A stretch of 64,000 nt of DNA from Desmodus rotundus. Its lineage: Eukaryota > Chordata > Mammalia > Chiroptera > Phyllostomidae. The DNA is taken from NCBI RefSeq assembly GCF_022682495.2, contig NC_071389.1, forward strand, positions 57,744,239 through 57,808,238, written 5' to 3'. This document shows, piece by piece, positions 49,471 through 60,323 of this stretch. The notes under the pieces are model-generated. The model ran no database searches. It was not told the DNA's origin and was given only the letters and a program-made list of their open reading frames with translations. Position numbers and translations under genes: made by a program. Every line of letters begins with the position of its first letter. Positions within the stretch are counted from its first letter, which is position 1.

Positions 49471-49678
49471 TTTTCTGAGTCTAAAATGCACCTCTGTCTC
49501 CATTTTCCTCCCACCATTCCCCCCCAACCCCAGCCATCCCTACTTCCCATCCTTGATCCTACCTCTCTTTGGTTTTGTCCATGTCTTTTATAGATGTTCC
49601 TGAAAACTTTTCCCCCTTTTCCCTCCATTATCCCAACTATACTTGAACAACAATACAAAAAAAGTTAAGCCCTGGCTG

Positions 49679-49892
49679 GTGTGGCTCAGTGGATTGAGCA
49701 CTGGCCTGCAAACCAAAGGGTTGCCAGTTCAAATCCCAGTCAGGGTACATGCCTGGGTTGTAGGCCAGGTCCCCAGTAGAGGCACATGAAAGGCAACCAC
49801 ACACTGATATTTCTCTCCCTCTCTTCTCTCCCTCTCTTTCTCCCTCCCTTCCCCTCTCTCTAAAAATAAATAAATAAAATCTTATTTTTTAA
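49679..49892 (+). mobile_element. Ves SINE, best copy in the window
   Basis: Complete in order: head 'gccctggctggtgtggctca' (49669-49688 region), B-box-like 'gttgccagttcaaatcccag' (about 49720-49739), 'gtacatgcctgggttgtagg' (about 49745-49764), 'ggtccccagtagaggcac' near 49768, 'aaccacacactgatatttct' near 49795, CT-rich stretch to 49860, then (TAAA)n tail. The A/B-box promoter is tRNA-like, but this is a retroposon, not a tRNA gene. 'aaagtt' occurs on both flanks and may be the target duplication. Confidence 0.97.
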
Positions 49893-49924
49893 AGTTTAAA
49901 AAGTAAATGAACTCACGAGAAAAA

Positions 49925-50505
49925 AAAGAGAATGTTTTAATTTCCCCATGATTAGATAAATTTTTTAATGTTTTGCTAATGTTTTTAGTTTTATTGCACT
50001 GTGGTTAAGAGGATTTTGTTCTTATGCACTGAATGTATCCAAAATTCATATGTTGATACCCCTAACTCCCAATGTGATGGTGTTTAAGATGGGGTCTTTG
50101 AGATGTATGTAGGTTTAGATGAAGGCATGAGGTGTGCCCTTATCATGGGATTAGTGCCCTTATAAGGCAAAACCAAAGAGCTTGCTTTTTCTCTTTCAGG
50201 AATATGAGGAAACAAAGAGAAGGCAGCAATCCGCAAACCAAAAGGAGGTCTTTCCCCGGAAGCAAAATTTGTTTGGTACCTTGAGCTTGGACTTCCCAAC
50301 ATCCAGAACTAAGAAACATGAATATTCATTGTTTAAGTCACTCACCCAGTCGACGGTGTTTTATTACAGCAGCCATCACTGACTAACACAGTTGATCTCC
50401 ATAGTTTTGAAGTATGTTAAGGTTTTCCGTATGGCATATGGCATAGTAAACTTTATGGTGGTTCCACGGCAACCTGAATGTGCATTCTCTATGTCAGAGT
50501 ACAGG
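49925..50505 (-). mobile_element. L1 antisense fragment, interrupted by an MST LTR
   Basis: 49925-50016 ('agttttattgcactgtggtt' near 49988) and 50391-50505 ('atagttttgaagtatgttaa' near 50401, 'gaatgtgcattctctatgtc' near 50476) are consecutive parts of antisense L1 ORF2. The LTR at 50017-50390 sits between them. Confidence 0.75.
50017..50390 (+). mobile_element. MST-type MaLR LTR, complete
   Basis: Starts 'tgttcttatgcactgaatg' and ends 'catcactgactaacaca', the TG...CA form of an LTR. Internal landmarks: 'aattcatatgttgatacccc' near 50042, 'catgggattagtgcccttat' near 50144, 'ttggacttcccaacatccag' near 50287, 'tgtttaagtcactcacccag' near 50330. Inserted into the L1 above; the short target duplication is not clear. 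Confidence 0.88.
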
Positions 50506-50936
50506 ATTTAATATAATGATTATAATTTAATTTAATGTTGTACTCTATAATAATACAGTTTAATTTAGTAAAAGCCTCATTAATTACATGATATAAGTCT
50601 TCTACACCCTAACTTGTCTACTTCATCTAGCATGTACTAAGAGAAATGAATTAAGATTTCCTAAAAAAAAAAAAAACAATAAAATAAAATAGTAAAATAA
50701 AGTGCACCTCTGATCATTCACTTGCTTTTGTCTATTTTTGTAACCTTAGACAATTTTAATTCATGACAATGATATGAATAAAGACAGATAAAAAAATTAA
50801 AAATCAGATAAAAATTACAATGGACATAGTTAATATAAGATGCCACAAACAGTGACTGAGTGTATACTTTGTAGATATAAATATAAATGTGATACACGTG
50901 AATGCAAATGCAAATATACATTTCTGACCCTTTCAG
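50506..50936. other. AT-rich spacer
   Basis: AT-rich with an A-run at 50663-50676. Nothing recognised. Confidence 0.5.
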
Positions 50937-51381
50937 TGAGTAGCCTCTCAGATGTCCCCTGATGATCCGTGTCTCCCGGTCTTCATACTCATAAACACGG
51001 CTCCTCTGAAGAGGGCGGGGCTTAATCGAGTCACTTCTAATAAAGAATGCAGGAAAAGTAATGGGATACCACTTGTGAAATTAGGCTCCAAAATACCATG
51101 CCTCTGTCTTGGGCTCACTCTGTCTCCGGAGAGTGCGCATGGCAAAGAACGGATGTCTTTAGCCAACAGCTTGTGAGGACCTGACACCTGACAACGGCTC
51201 TGCCAGTGAGCTGGTAAGAGGACCTTCCTTTCGTCAGACCCTGAGGCCACTGCAGTGCTGGCTGACGGCTGGATTGCAGCCTGCGAGACACGCTGGGCCA
51301 GGGTCCCCAGTTAGCTATGCTTGCATGATAAATATTTCTTGTTTTAAGGCACTATGTTTTTGAATGTTTGTCACACTTCAA
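50937..51381 (+). mobile_element. MLT1-type LTR, 5' LTR of a MaLR element
   Basis: Begins TG at 50937 and ends 'cacacttca' at 51381. The tail 'ataaatatttcttgttttaa' (near 51328) followed by 'ggcactatgttttt' is the conserved MLT1 polyadenylation region. CpG-bearing words survive in the middle ('gtctccggagagtgcgcatg', from 51121). It is followed by MaLR internal sequence and a second MLT1 LTR. Confidence 0.7.
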
Positions 51382-52796
51382 CGGAAAAAAAAAATCCCTA
51401 TTTGGGTGCCTGGAATTGGAATGCCATAACAAATATTCAAAAAAAATGTGGGAACTTTGGACTGGTCAGTGAGCTTTTAGGACAGTTTTAATGCAAGTTT
51501 AAAATGCCTTGAAACCACTGTTCATAGAATTTTGAGCTTTAAGGATACTATAGGTAAGGGCTTCCGCACAAGTGTTCTTATGAAAACCTTAGAGAATAAC
51601 AGCAGAATCTTGAGCAACACTGTTGTGGGAAATGTAGAAAATGTACCCAAAGAGTGTGATGATACAGCTAAGGGATTTCAAAACAAAGTGTTAAACATGC
51701 CACTTGGTTTCTTTTCCTTCTTATAGTAAAATGCAAATGAGAAGATATATAGAGGGAGGAATTGGTAAACAAGAGCCAGGGCTTAATGGATTTGAAATTT
51801 CTCAGCCTCTCCACATAACAAATGATGACAAAAATAAATAAATGGATTTACCCAAACATTAAATCCAGGGTATTGCCTGAAATAAAACATGGACTAAAGA
51901 TGAAGCTGATGGTATGACAGTAAAACGTTTGTTAAGACCTATGAAAAACCAACGATTTTGTCTCAGCATACTATCAGTCACATAGAAAGCCCTTGGAGAA
52001 ATTTAAGATGAGACTCACAGATTCTCTCAAGTGACAGGTATTTTTAAGAAGCTTAAGAATATTGTCTGGCAGTCATCTCAGCAGAAACCTGAAGAAGAAA
52101 AATAGTGTCTAGAAGAGTTCTGTAGATGTGGCTTTTAAGTAAATTCCAGTAAGATACACATGTGACCCACAATATTTCTGAAAGTCTTATAGCATCAGAA
52201 ACATGACTAGCATGGAGTAAAGGAGGCAGAGATGATAGAAAATGCAAGGAGGTAATCCCACAATGCTACTGACAGTAAGCATGCTGAGAAAGCTACTAGC
52301 TGCAAGCACACGCTACTTTTCACGGAAGAGAAAGAAGACTCAGAGTGGAACCAAGAGCTCAGAGGATGGAACTGAGAATCTAAAGAGTTATTTTCAGGTT
52401 TTGACAAGTATTCAATAATGTCCACCGTATACCTGACTGGACTTTAGAATTGCTACAGACCAGTGACGTCTTTGTGGTTATTTTTTTTTAAATGGGGGTT
52501 TATAGCAGTTGTACTATACCTGGCCCACTATTATATTTTTGAATGTGTATGGGCTTGGAGGGGCATATAGTGTCTCTTTAGCTTTGTAGTTTTACAGATC
52601 AAGGAAAACCATAACCAAGTAGCTGTACTTAAGTAGCTATTCTTGAGGAGCCTCATCCACATCTACAGCAAATTTAAATTATGAGATTCCGGATTTTGAA
52701 CTCTTGCTGTGATAACATGAGACTTTTCTGCACATCTCAGCATGGGGTGTGTTTTGTATGTGGGGAGAATGGATCACTGGGTGCCTTAGGACAGAC
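51382..52796 (+). mobile_element. MaLR internal region (non-coding relic)
   Basis: The region between the two LTRs has MaLR-internal word order as I recall it: 'ttttaatgcaagtttaaaat' near 51486, 'taacagcagaatcttgagca' near 51597, 'ggactaaagatgaagctgat' near 51891, 'cacatagaaagcccttggag' near 51979, 'agatgagactcacagattct' near 52006. MaLR elements carry only vestiges of retroviral genes. The frames here (64-72 codons) are chance openings, and no gag, pol or env is recognisable. Confidence 0.6.
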
Positions 52797-53357
52797 TGAT
52801 GTAAGCAGCATCTAAGATGGTCCCAAATGATCCTTACCTTTCTAGTGGTCACACTTCTGTATAGTCCCTTCTCCTGAGCATGGGTTAGACTTACTGACCA
52901 GATTCTAGTGAAGAGAGTACAGCAGAAGTAACGCCATATCTCTGAGATTTGGGTTAAAAAGGACTATGGCTTCCATCTTTGGCAGGAAAAGAGGGCTGTC
53001 TCTCTTTTGCTGGCTCGCTCTGAGGAAAATCAGCTACCATGGTTAAGAAGCCCTGTGAAGAAGCTGATGCAAAGAAAAACTAATGTCTCTGGCCAATACC
53101 CAGTGACTACCTGAGGCCTGTCAGCAGCCACAGGAATAAACCTGGAAGTGGATCCTCCCCCAGTGGAGCTATGAGTCAAGCTATAGTCCTGGCTGATACC
53201 TTGATTGTAACCTTATGAAAGACCCTGAACTAGAGGCACTCAACTAAGCCGCTCTAAATATTCCTGACCTACGACAACTGTGATATGACACATATTTGGT
53301 TTTTTAAGTAATTAATTTATGGGATAATTTTTTAGGCAGCAATACTTAAATAATACA
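52797..53357 (+). mobile_element. MLT1-type LTR, 3' LTR of the MaLR element
   Basis: Landmarks in order: 'tgatgtaagcagcatctaag' at the start, 'agtggtcacacttctgtata' near 52845, 'cagaagtaacgccatatc' near 52923, 'ctgaggcctgtcagcagcca' near 53111, 'gaaagaccctgaactagagg' near 53217, 'attttttaggcagcaatact' near 53326, ending near 'taataca' at 53357. This is the best-preserved MaLR LTR of its type here. Confidence 0.8.
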
Positions 53358-53594
53358 AACTGACCTGATGATAAAATGTTTAAACTGAGGTATACATTAT
53401 ATGAAATATACACCAAGTACACACCAAGTATATGTCCAAGGACACACCAAGAAAAGAACCTGCTAGTTAAAGAACTGGCTAAAGTAAAGATTTTAGAGGA
53501 ATTACAAACATTGTATTCAGAACCAGAAAGACAATTCATTTGGTTCATAAAATGTAAGAGAAAGTAAAAGTGGCATAAAGTGAGGTTGAATAGA

Positions 53595-53900
53595 TAGGAA
53601 GAAGCCATTTTTTAAAAAGCTTTAAAGGCAATGGCCATGATTTTGGATTTATTCCAAGTTTTGGGAAAAGTCAGTGACAGATTTCAGCAGGGGAGGAATT
53701 TGTCTTAAAAATTTTACCCTTGCTGTTTTCAGAGAATGGATTTTATAGTGAAGGGAACCAAGCAAAAAGGGGACAGTCGACATAGAGTACTTTTAGAAAA
53801 CTATGGCATTCATCCTGGAGAGAAGGAAGCAAACTTAAAGTGGAGTGTTGGCAAAGATATGAAAACATTTGAAATAGATTTTAGAGGGCATGCCAAGAGG
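53595..53900 (-). mobile_element. L2-like LINE 3' region (antisense)
   Basis: 'aatggccatgattttggatt' near 53629 and 'agatttcagcaggggaggaa' near 53680, then 'tgctgttttcagagaatgga' near 53721, fit the same antisense family as 32880-33270. Diverged and non-coding. Confidence 0.45.
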
Positions 53901-55756
53901 ACTTGCTGATAGAATGAGTCAGAGGAATGAGTACATAAAATTATTGGCTAGAGCTTTTAGATGGAAGACTCATTTTATCTTATATACACAACTAAATTGC
54001 AAGCATTTTAAGGTCACAAATCTCATACTTCTTTTAGATTATATAATTCCTAATATAGAATGTTTTGTTGAATGTACAATAATACATGTATGTGGATTAA
54101 ATAAATCTCATTTATTTTCATGTTCATGGGTTCTTGCCAATCCCTTTCATGAGCTCCTACGAGTTTATATTTATGCCAAAAACAAAAAGTACTAGCTAAA
54201 ATAATTACTAAGCACTTTTGTAATTGAAGGAACTTAAAAGTGAATAGTGATATGTAAGGATGATGAGGCAGATGAAGAAAAAATCTGATTATGTAAAACT
54301 TTAGTAGAGTTTGGTTGTGGCCGTATCTGTTAACACTCCCTGGTCTCCCCAACGTGCTCTTTCACCCATATATTCTCATTGGTTCTACATTGTTAGGACT
54401 GTAGTTTCACAAAAATGTCAGGTGTTTTACATGAGCCTAAAAAACTTAAATTAATAAGGCCCCCCAAACAGGTATTGATTTTGTCCTAAGAATCTCCATA
54501 TAGGGTGCTTTCTTCCCTTGTGTTTCTCTCCAACTATTTACAGTGAAATACAGAATCTATATTTTATTTCCTTCAGAAATTTCCACTTAAAACCATATGA
54601 GACATGTGCCCCAACACTAATTAGTATGAAGATTTCAACATGGACTATGGGAGAGGAAAACTTTCTACTGTGCTATTTAAGCATTTAAGCATTTGCTTTC
54701 AAAAACTCCAATAGAATTTACAGACACCACCTTTTTGTGGTGTGAGTTGAGTGCTTCCAGATTTCTCCATTTCATGGGGTGTTATCTCTTCACTACAATC
54801 ATCATTCAGGTGCTTCTCATCAGCCTTAGACTGTAGGTTAGAAAGATAATTCAGCCTGATTCTTTCCTTGGGTTTTGTAATGTTGTAACTTTGACAAAAT
54901 TGGGAGCAAACATTTCCTTTCCCTTCTTTAAAATAGTCTCCAAGATTCTAATCTTTGTTTCTTAAACAGAGATATTAAAAATTTAAAATATATTTTTCTA
55001 GAATAAAATTGCATTGTATATTAAATTTCCTTACAAGAGCAATCTATTTATTAACCACAAAAGACTGGATTGTATTCCTGGTATCTTTTCATGATTAACT
55101 TTACATATGTCAATTAGGACTTTAATTGTGCAATGTGTCTCCATAGAAAATTTATTTGGTTTTTGTTTCAAAATGTCATGTGGTATACTTGTCAGCATTT
55201 TATTAACTAGCTGTATGAAGATCTGATAAAAAATGTGAAACTAATTTTTGTGTGAATTTCATTTCTAAAATCACAGTAGTTTTAAACTTTGAAGTACTGT
55301 AGAAAATTATGCTAGCATCAATGGCAATAAATAAGTTAAGTATTAAATGTAAAGTTAAAATTAGCATTATGATTATATACCTAAGTAGAAGATAAAGTCG
55401 GGATATTTATAATGATGTTTAAATACTGCAACTCCCCATCAATGTGGCATTAACTAAAGAAAAATTTAGAATTAGATAAGTTCTTGGATCCATTTAAAGG
55501 AAATTTAATTACTGTAGCCATTCTTTTCTAATTCATTAATGTATTCACTTAATAGGCATTTTGAATATCCATGATATTTATATCACTTTTTTGCAAAAAA
55601 ACAAGGTATATAAATATAGATGAGCCTTTAAAAGCTAATAATTTATAATTGAAAGTAATACATACAATACAATAAGACAGGACAAAAATAATAAATTATC
55701 AAAAAAAGGGAATGTGGAATTGTGACAAACTATAGAAGATACAAACAAGTTGTCCT
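53901..55756. other. Unique AT-rich stretch
   Basis: No repeat or exon recognised. Two overlapping frames of about 100 codons on opposite strands at 53890-54352 show no domain. Confidence 0.5.
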
Positions 55757-55911
55757 TTATATGATGTAGTAGAGAGAGCACCAGATTTAAGTCAGAAGAG
55801 CTAAATTTAGATTTTAGGCATTTCACTTGCTATTTGAACACTTTTTTGAGTCCCAGTTAACTTATCTACAAAATCTAAAAACATGTGGTAGATGAGAAGG
55901 ATTAATATTAA
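55757..55911 (+). mobile_element. MIR SINE
   Basis: 'gatgtagtagagagagcacc' near 55763, 'atttcacttgctatttgaac' near 55820, 'gagtcccagttaacttatct' near 55848 and 'gatgagaaggattaatatt' near 55892 follow MIR order. Directly followed by L1 sequence. Confidence 0.65.
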
Positions 55912-56182
55912 AATGTCCACACTATGCAAAGCGATCTATAGATCACTGCAACCCCAATCAATGATATTCTTCTCAGAACTACAACAAATAATCATACATT
56001 TTTATACAAACTACAAAAGACCATGAATAGCCAAAGCAATCTGGCACAAACACCGACACAGAGATCAGAGAAACACAATAGAGAACCCAGAAATTAATCC
56101 GAGCTTACATGGTCAGTTTATGACAAAGATGACAAGAATATACAATAGAGAAACAACAAGGGATATTGGGAAAATAGGACAG

Positions 56183-56241
56183 CGAAAGGAAGGAAAGAAG
56201 GAAGGGGGGAGGGAAGGAGGTAAGCAGGGAGAGAGAGAGAA
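56183..56241. repeat. (GGAA)n/(GA)n microsatellite inside L1 ORF2
   Basis: Purine tract of GGAA, GGGA and GAGA units inserted between 'ggacagc' and 'aaaattggac' of the L1 ORF2 sequence. Confidence 0.85.
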
Positions 56242-57319
56242 AATTGGACCACTTTCTTATATCATATATAAAAATTAACTCAAAATATTTAAATACTTAA
56301 ATGTAAAGCCTGAAACCATAAAACTCCTAGAGAAAAACAAAGGTAGTAAACTATCTAAGATTAGGTTAAGTAATATCATTTTGGAAATGTTCCCTTAAGC
56401 AAGGGAAACAAAAGCCAAAAATAAACAGATGAGACTTCATCAAGTGAAAAAATAGCTTCCGCAGAGTGAAGAAAACCATGAACAAAACAAAGACAACCTA
56501 CAGAATAAGAGAATATATTTGCAATATATCTGATAAGGGGTTGATATCCAAAACATTTAAGGAACTCACACAACTCAACAACAAAAATATAAAAAATCTG
56601 ATCAAAATATCAGCACAGGACATGAGATGACATTTCTCTAAAGAAAACAAACAGGTGGCCAACAGACATATGAAACAATGCTCAACGTCACTAATCATCA
56701 GAGAAATGCACATCAAAACCACAATGAGATACCACCTCAAACCAGTCAGAATGGCTATTATGAAAAAATTAAAAATTACAAACTGTTGGTGAAGATGTGG
56801 AGGAAAAAAGAACACTTGTACACTGTTGGCGGGACTGCAAATTGCTGCAGCCACTATGGAAAACAGCATAGATAGAGGTTTTTCAAAAAAACTAAAAATA
56901 GACCTACCATGCAACCCAGCAATTCCACTTCTGGGTACTTATCAAAAAACCCCCACAAAACAACAAAAATAAAACTCACTGAATTGAATAAATATATGTA
57001 CCCTTATGTTCATTGCAGCATTACTTACAACAGCCAAGATATGGAAGAAATCTAGGAATCCATCAACAGATGAATGGATAAAAAAGATTATTCATATATA
57101 TACAATTTATATGTATATATAAAATAATATGCAGCAATAAAAAAAAATCACGCCATTTGCAATGACATGGATGGAGCTAGAGTATTATGCTAGGTGAAAT
57201 AAGCCAGAGAACAAAACACAAATACTAAATGATTGCACTTATATGTGAAATCTGATAGAAAGAACACAAACAAAACAAAAACAGACTTACAGAAACAGCC
57301 ACCAAAGAAATAGTTGCCA

Positions 57320-57396
57320 GAGGTGAGGGGTGTGGGGAGATGGGTGACACAGATCATCGACATCTGTGTCACCCATCTCCCCACACCCCTCACCTC
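57320..57396. repeat. Perfect inverted repeat, 35-bp arms, 7-nt spacer
   Basis: The left arm 57320-57354 ('gaggtgaggggtgtgggga' at its start) is the exact reverse complement of the right arm 57362-57396; the spacer is 'catcgac' (57355-57361). It lies in the 3' UTR of an old, diverged L1. The left arm looks like native L1 UTR sequence and the right arm replaces the expected UTR, so it probably arose by a fold-back template switch (or is an assembly artefact). Confidence 0.95.
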
Positions 57397-57639
57397 GGGG
57401 GCATATGATCGATAATATTGTGAAAGTTGGCACAGTGACTGATTACTAGAATAAGTGGAATGATTGCATTGTAAGGTATAAAAATGTCAAGTAATTATAT
57501 TGTAAATCTAAAATTAATACAACTAATATAATATTGTATACCAACTATATTTAAATTATATTAATAGATCAATTAATAAAAAACATATAGATTATCAATA
57601 AACAGTGCTATTGTTACTAGCCAGATATTTTAACTATAG

Positions 57640-57775
57640 TAGATTTCTTTTAATAACCTTACTGAAGTTGTATGTATTACTATCCACATTTGGTATGACT
57701 ACCAGTAAGTTAACAGTGTAGAATTCAAAATCAAATCTGGCTGGGCTAAACCCATGTATTCTCACTGTTCTGTCC
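57640..57775 (-). mobile_element. MIR SINE
   Basis: 'actatccacatttggtatga' near 57680 and 'tctggctgggctaaacccat' near 57736 fit antisense MIR. Diverged. Confidence 0.5.
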
Positions 57776-58031
57776 TGCAAAACAGGCATTCAAGTTGGTC
57801 ACTGCTACTGTTATTACATTTATTAAAACATTTCCCCTTCTCTGTTCATCTAATTTCCACTGTTAAACTAATCATTAAAACTTGGGTTGGTTGAGTTGAC
57901 CATAAATTAGTGATTAAATATCCTTACTTGCAATGACTCCTAAAATACTTAAGGTAGCAGCTCATATAGAAAACTTTGATTTCCTTTTGAAAATATATAT
58001 AACATGTAAAAATGTACACAAGTGTATTGAA

Positions 58032-58694
58032 GAGGTCTGTCCGGGAAAAGTCCAGCCATTGTTAATATAACGAGAATGGTTTGTGCAACACTGATGTGAG
58101 CTGGCAGCCAAGGAAAGTGGACTGGAATGTGCATGTGTGAATAAGGACAACTTCACTGTTCTAGTCAGTAGGGGGAGACAGACACTGTAGAGTGACCACA
58201 TGTACTGTGTGGGAGTCGCATTCAAAATGAGCAAGCAGAGTTACAAATCCACTTCAGATTTAACATTAACCATGAACATTCCTCTGTGGAAACTATTCAC
58301 ATGATTCAGAAGGCTGTAGCTATGGGCAACTGGTGATTGGCAGCTTCATCATGACAACATACCTGCTCATGCAGAGATTTTTGGCAAAACATCAAATCAC
58401 CCAGGTGACTCAGCCCCCCACAGCCCAGATTTGGCATCCTGTGACTTTTAGCTTTTCCCAAAACTAAAATCATCTTTGAAAGAGAAGAGATTTCAGACCA
58501 TTAATGAGATTCAGGAAAATACAACAGGACAGCTGATAGCAATTGGGAGAACTATGTAAGGTCCCAAGGTGCCTACCTTAAAGGGGACTAAGGCATCATT
58601 GAACTGTGTACAATGTTTCTTATATCTTGTACTTTCTTCAATAAATGTCTCTATTTTTCATATTACATGGCTAGAGACCTTCTGGACAGACTTC
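58032..58694 (+). mobile_element. Mariner element, internally deleted, with both inverted repeats
   Basis: Ends are inverted repeats of about 27 bp: 'gaggtctgtccgggaaaagt' on the left pairs with the reverse complement of 'ctagagaccttctggacaga' plus 'cttc' on the right. The 5' UTR and start of the transposase frame ('atgagcaagcag', 58228) are present. The sequence then jumps near 58310-58320 to the C-terminal catalytic part. A complete mariner is about 1.3 kb; here about half is left. I recognise it as the mariner family also known from ruminants and bats. Confidence 0.9.
58228..58570 (+). pseudogene. Mariner transposase, internally deleted
   Basis: The first codons (from 58228) lead into a DNA-binding N-terminus that is cut off near 58315. 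The frame resumes with 'GDWQLHHDN' (about 58332-58358), including the catalytic Asp of HDN, and 'PHSPDL' (about 58413-58433) with the next catalytic Asp. Part of the stretch between them appears shortened, and stops occur before and after. It would normally cut and paste the element; this copy cannot. Confidence 0.85.
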
Positions 58695-59840
58695 ATATAT
58701 AACATATGTGTACATGTGTTTATATATGAACACTTTTTAAAAAGAATAGTATATAATTTAAATGTAATAGTACCATCTACATCGTAAGCTTCATTTCAAA
58801 CAATGGTTCATAGTCTTCTTTTTTATCTAAAAACAATGTTCCCAAACCTACTTACTCTTGTTTCAATGTTAATGATGTTTATATCTGTAATTCCTTATCA
58901 ACCAGAATAACTATTTCAGAATCATCCTGGAAATAGTCACATCTACCTTCTTTCTCTGTCCCAGAGCTAATTAACTGACTTCTTAACACTTGTTGTTAGA
59001 TCCTATTTTCAAAAATTTAATATGTGAATTCTTCATTACCAAACTCTCCATGTTTTATACTTTGAAATGCCTAACTAAAATGAGGCCGTGAATTCTAATC
59101 TTTCCAATGGACAATATATCCTGAGGATTGCATTTCATCCCGGAGAGAATAAAACCCCAGATCCTATGGACACAGGTGCACTCTAGGCCACAAAGACCTC
59201 TTTCCTGTAGGATAATTTATTCTATTTCTTTATTTTTGGAGAATTGTATAGTAACTGAATTCCTCATCATTTAAAAACTTTTGCAGGTGATCAAGCAACA
59301 CAGTGAATGTCATCATAATGCATCATTTTCATTTTATTATTCTGCATCTCATCCATAATTTAGGCTTTCTTTCCAAATAAAAAGGTATTTAAAATATCTC
59401 AAACATCATTTATTTAATACTTTTTATAACAAAATAGAATTTATATTTTCCAAATCATTAAATAGCTTAGAAACCGTAAAATTTACACCTGCGATTTTAT
59501 TGCCTTTCCATGAAAAAGTAAAATTGAATAAAATTATTCATAAGCTTTTATATATATCCTTTTAGATCTAATAATGTAATCTAATAATTGAGAAATGAAA
59601 TTTGTTTTCCTCTGGGTTATATCATTATTAGTATTGATTCATTGGTCAAATATTTCTACATCTGAACTGTAATTCACTCACAGAAACTCACAAACATGTG
59701 GCTGTTCTCTAGAGCAGTAGATCTGCAAGGGCTGTTCCTTAGGGAGTTGCTGCTAAAGCACCTGCCAAGTATATTCCACAGGCCAATGTGCTTGGCCAAT
59801 GCTGCATGTTCTATAGCTCCTTCTACGAGATTCATATGTA
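58695..59840. other. Unique AT-rich stretch
   Basis: No coding signal or firm repeat. A stretch near 59130-59215 faintly recalls an L2-type 3' region. Confidence 0.45.
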
Positions 59841-60323
59841 GAGATGCTCTTTGATTCATGAGGATGTAATACTCCGATAAACCCATTGTAAGCTGAAAGT
59901 ATTGTAAATTCAAAATACAATTAATACACCTAAACTATGAGGGAAAGTTCAAGGTTCAAAACTTGAACCATGGTTTCTACTGAATGCATAACGTTTTGAC
60001 AACATTTAAAAAAAAATCCTCAATTGTACGGTGCATTGTTTGTATATTGCATTGTGTGTTCACCACCCAGAGTCAAATCTTCTTCCATCACCATATATAT
60101 ATTTGCTAGTCCCAATCCCTTCTCTAACTTCTAATTGTACACCTGAAACCTAAACAATTTGATTAACCAATGTCACCCCCCAAATTAATAAGTATTTTCT
60201 ACTAGTAAAAAAAATTTCAAGAACATAATGTAGTATTTATATTTTTGCAAGTTTTTATAATGAAATTAAAATTGTAAATCTGAAAAAAACTAAATTGAAC
60301 TATCATAAATTGAGAACTGTCTG
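59841..60323. mobile_element. Tigger-type (TcMar) element with TA target sites
   Basis: Left end 'gagatgctctttgattcatg' and right end 'ataaattgagaactgtctg' pair as diverged inverted repeats and are flanked by TA (59839-59840 and 60324-60325). Interior: 'ccgataaacccattgtaagc' near 59873, 'attaatacacctaaactatg' near 59920, 'ggtttctactgaatgcataa' near 59970. A short L1 insertion interrupts it at about 60012-60190. Confidence 0.8.
60012..60190 (+). mobile_element. Tiny 5'-inverted L1 inside the Tigger element
   Basis: 60016-60125 is antisense L1 3' UTR ('tgtgttcaccacccagagtc' near 60055, 'ttcttccatcacca' near 60080). 60131-60190 is sense L1 3' end ('attgtacacctgaaacctaa' near 60133, 'gattaaccaatgtcaccccc' near 60161). 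The two halves meet head to head, the mark of twin-primed L1 insertion. Total length is only about 180 bp. Confidence 0.8.

Larger units (their letters stand above)
55912..57595 (+). mobile_element. L1 LINE, 5'-truncated: ORF2 3' half and 3' UTR
   Basis: Starts in ORF2 ('aaagcgatctatagatcact' near 55928), continues through 'agccaaagcaatctggcaca' (near 56029), the C-terminal region to about 57175, and a 3' UTR of an older L1M type ending 'ataccaactatatttaaatt' near 57538. ORF2 frames are broken. The 138-codon frame at 56498-56914 on the other strand is an antisense shadow. A GGAA/GAGA microsatellite interrupts it at 56183-56241, and a perfect palindrome lies in the 3' UTR. Confidence 0.85.

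Noticed and set aside
49679..49750. tRNA-like sequence with A/B-box words
   Set aside because: It is the head of a Ves SINE with body, CT-rich segment and A-rich tail, not a tRNA gene.
54722..54741. 7-bp inverted repeat with T-rich loop resembling a terminator hairpin
   Set aside because: Too short; intrinsic terminators are not expected in a mammalian genome.
56498..56914. 138-codon minus-strand open frame
   Set aside because: Antisense shadow of L1 ORF2 C-terminal coding sequence.
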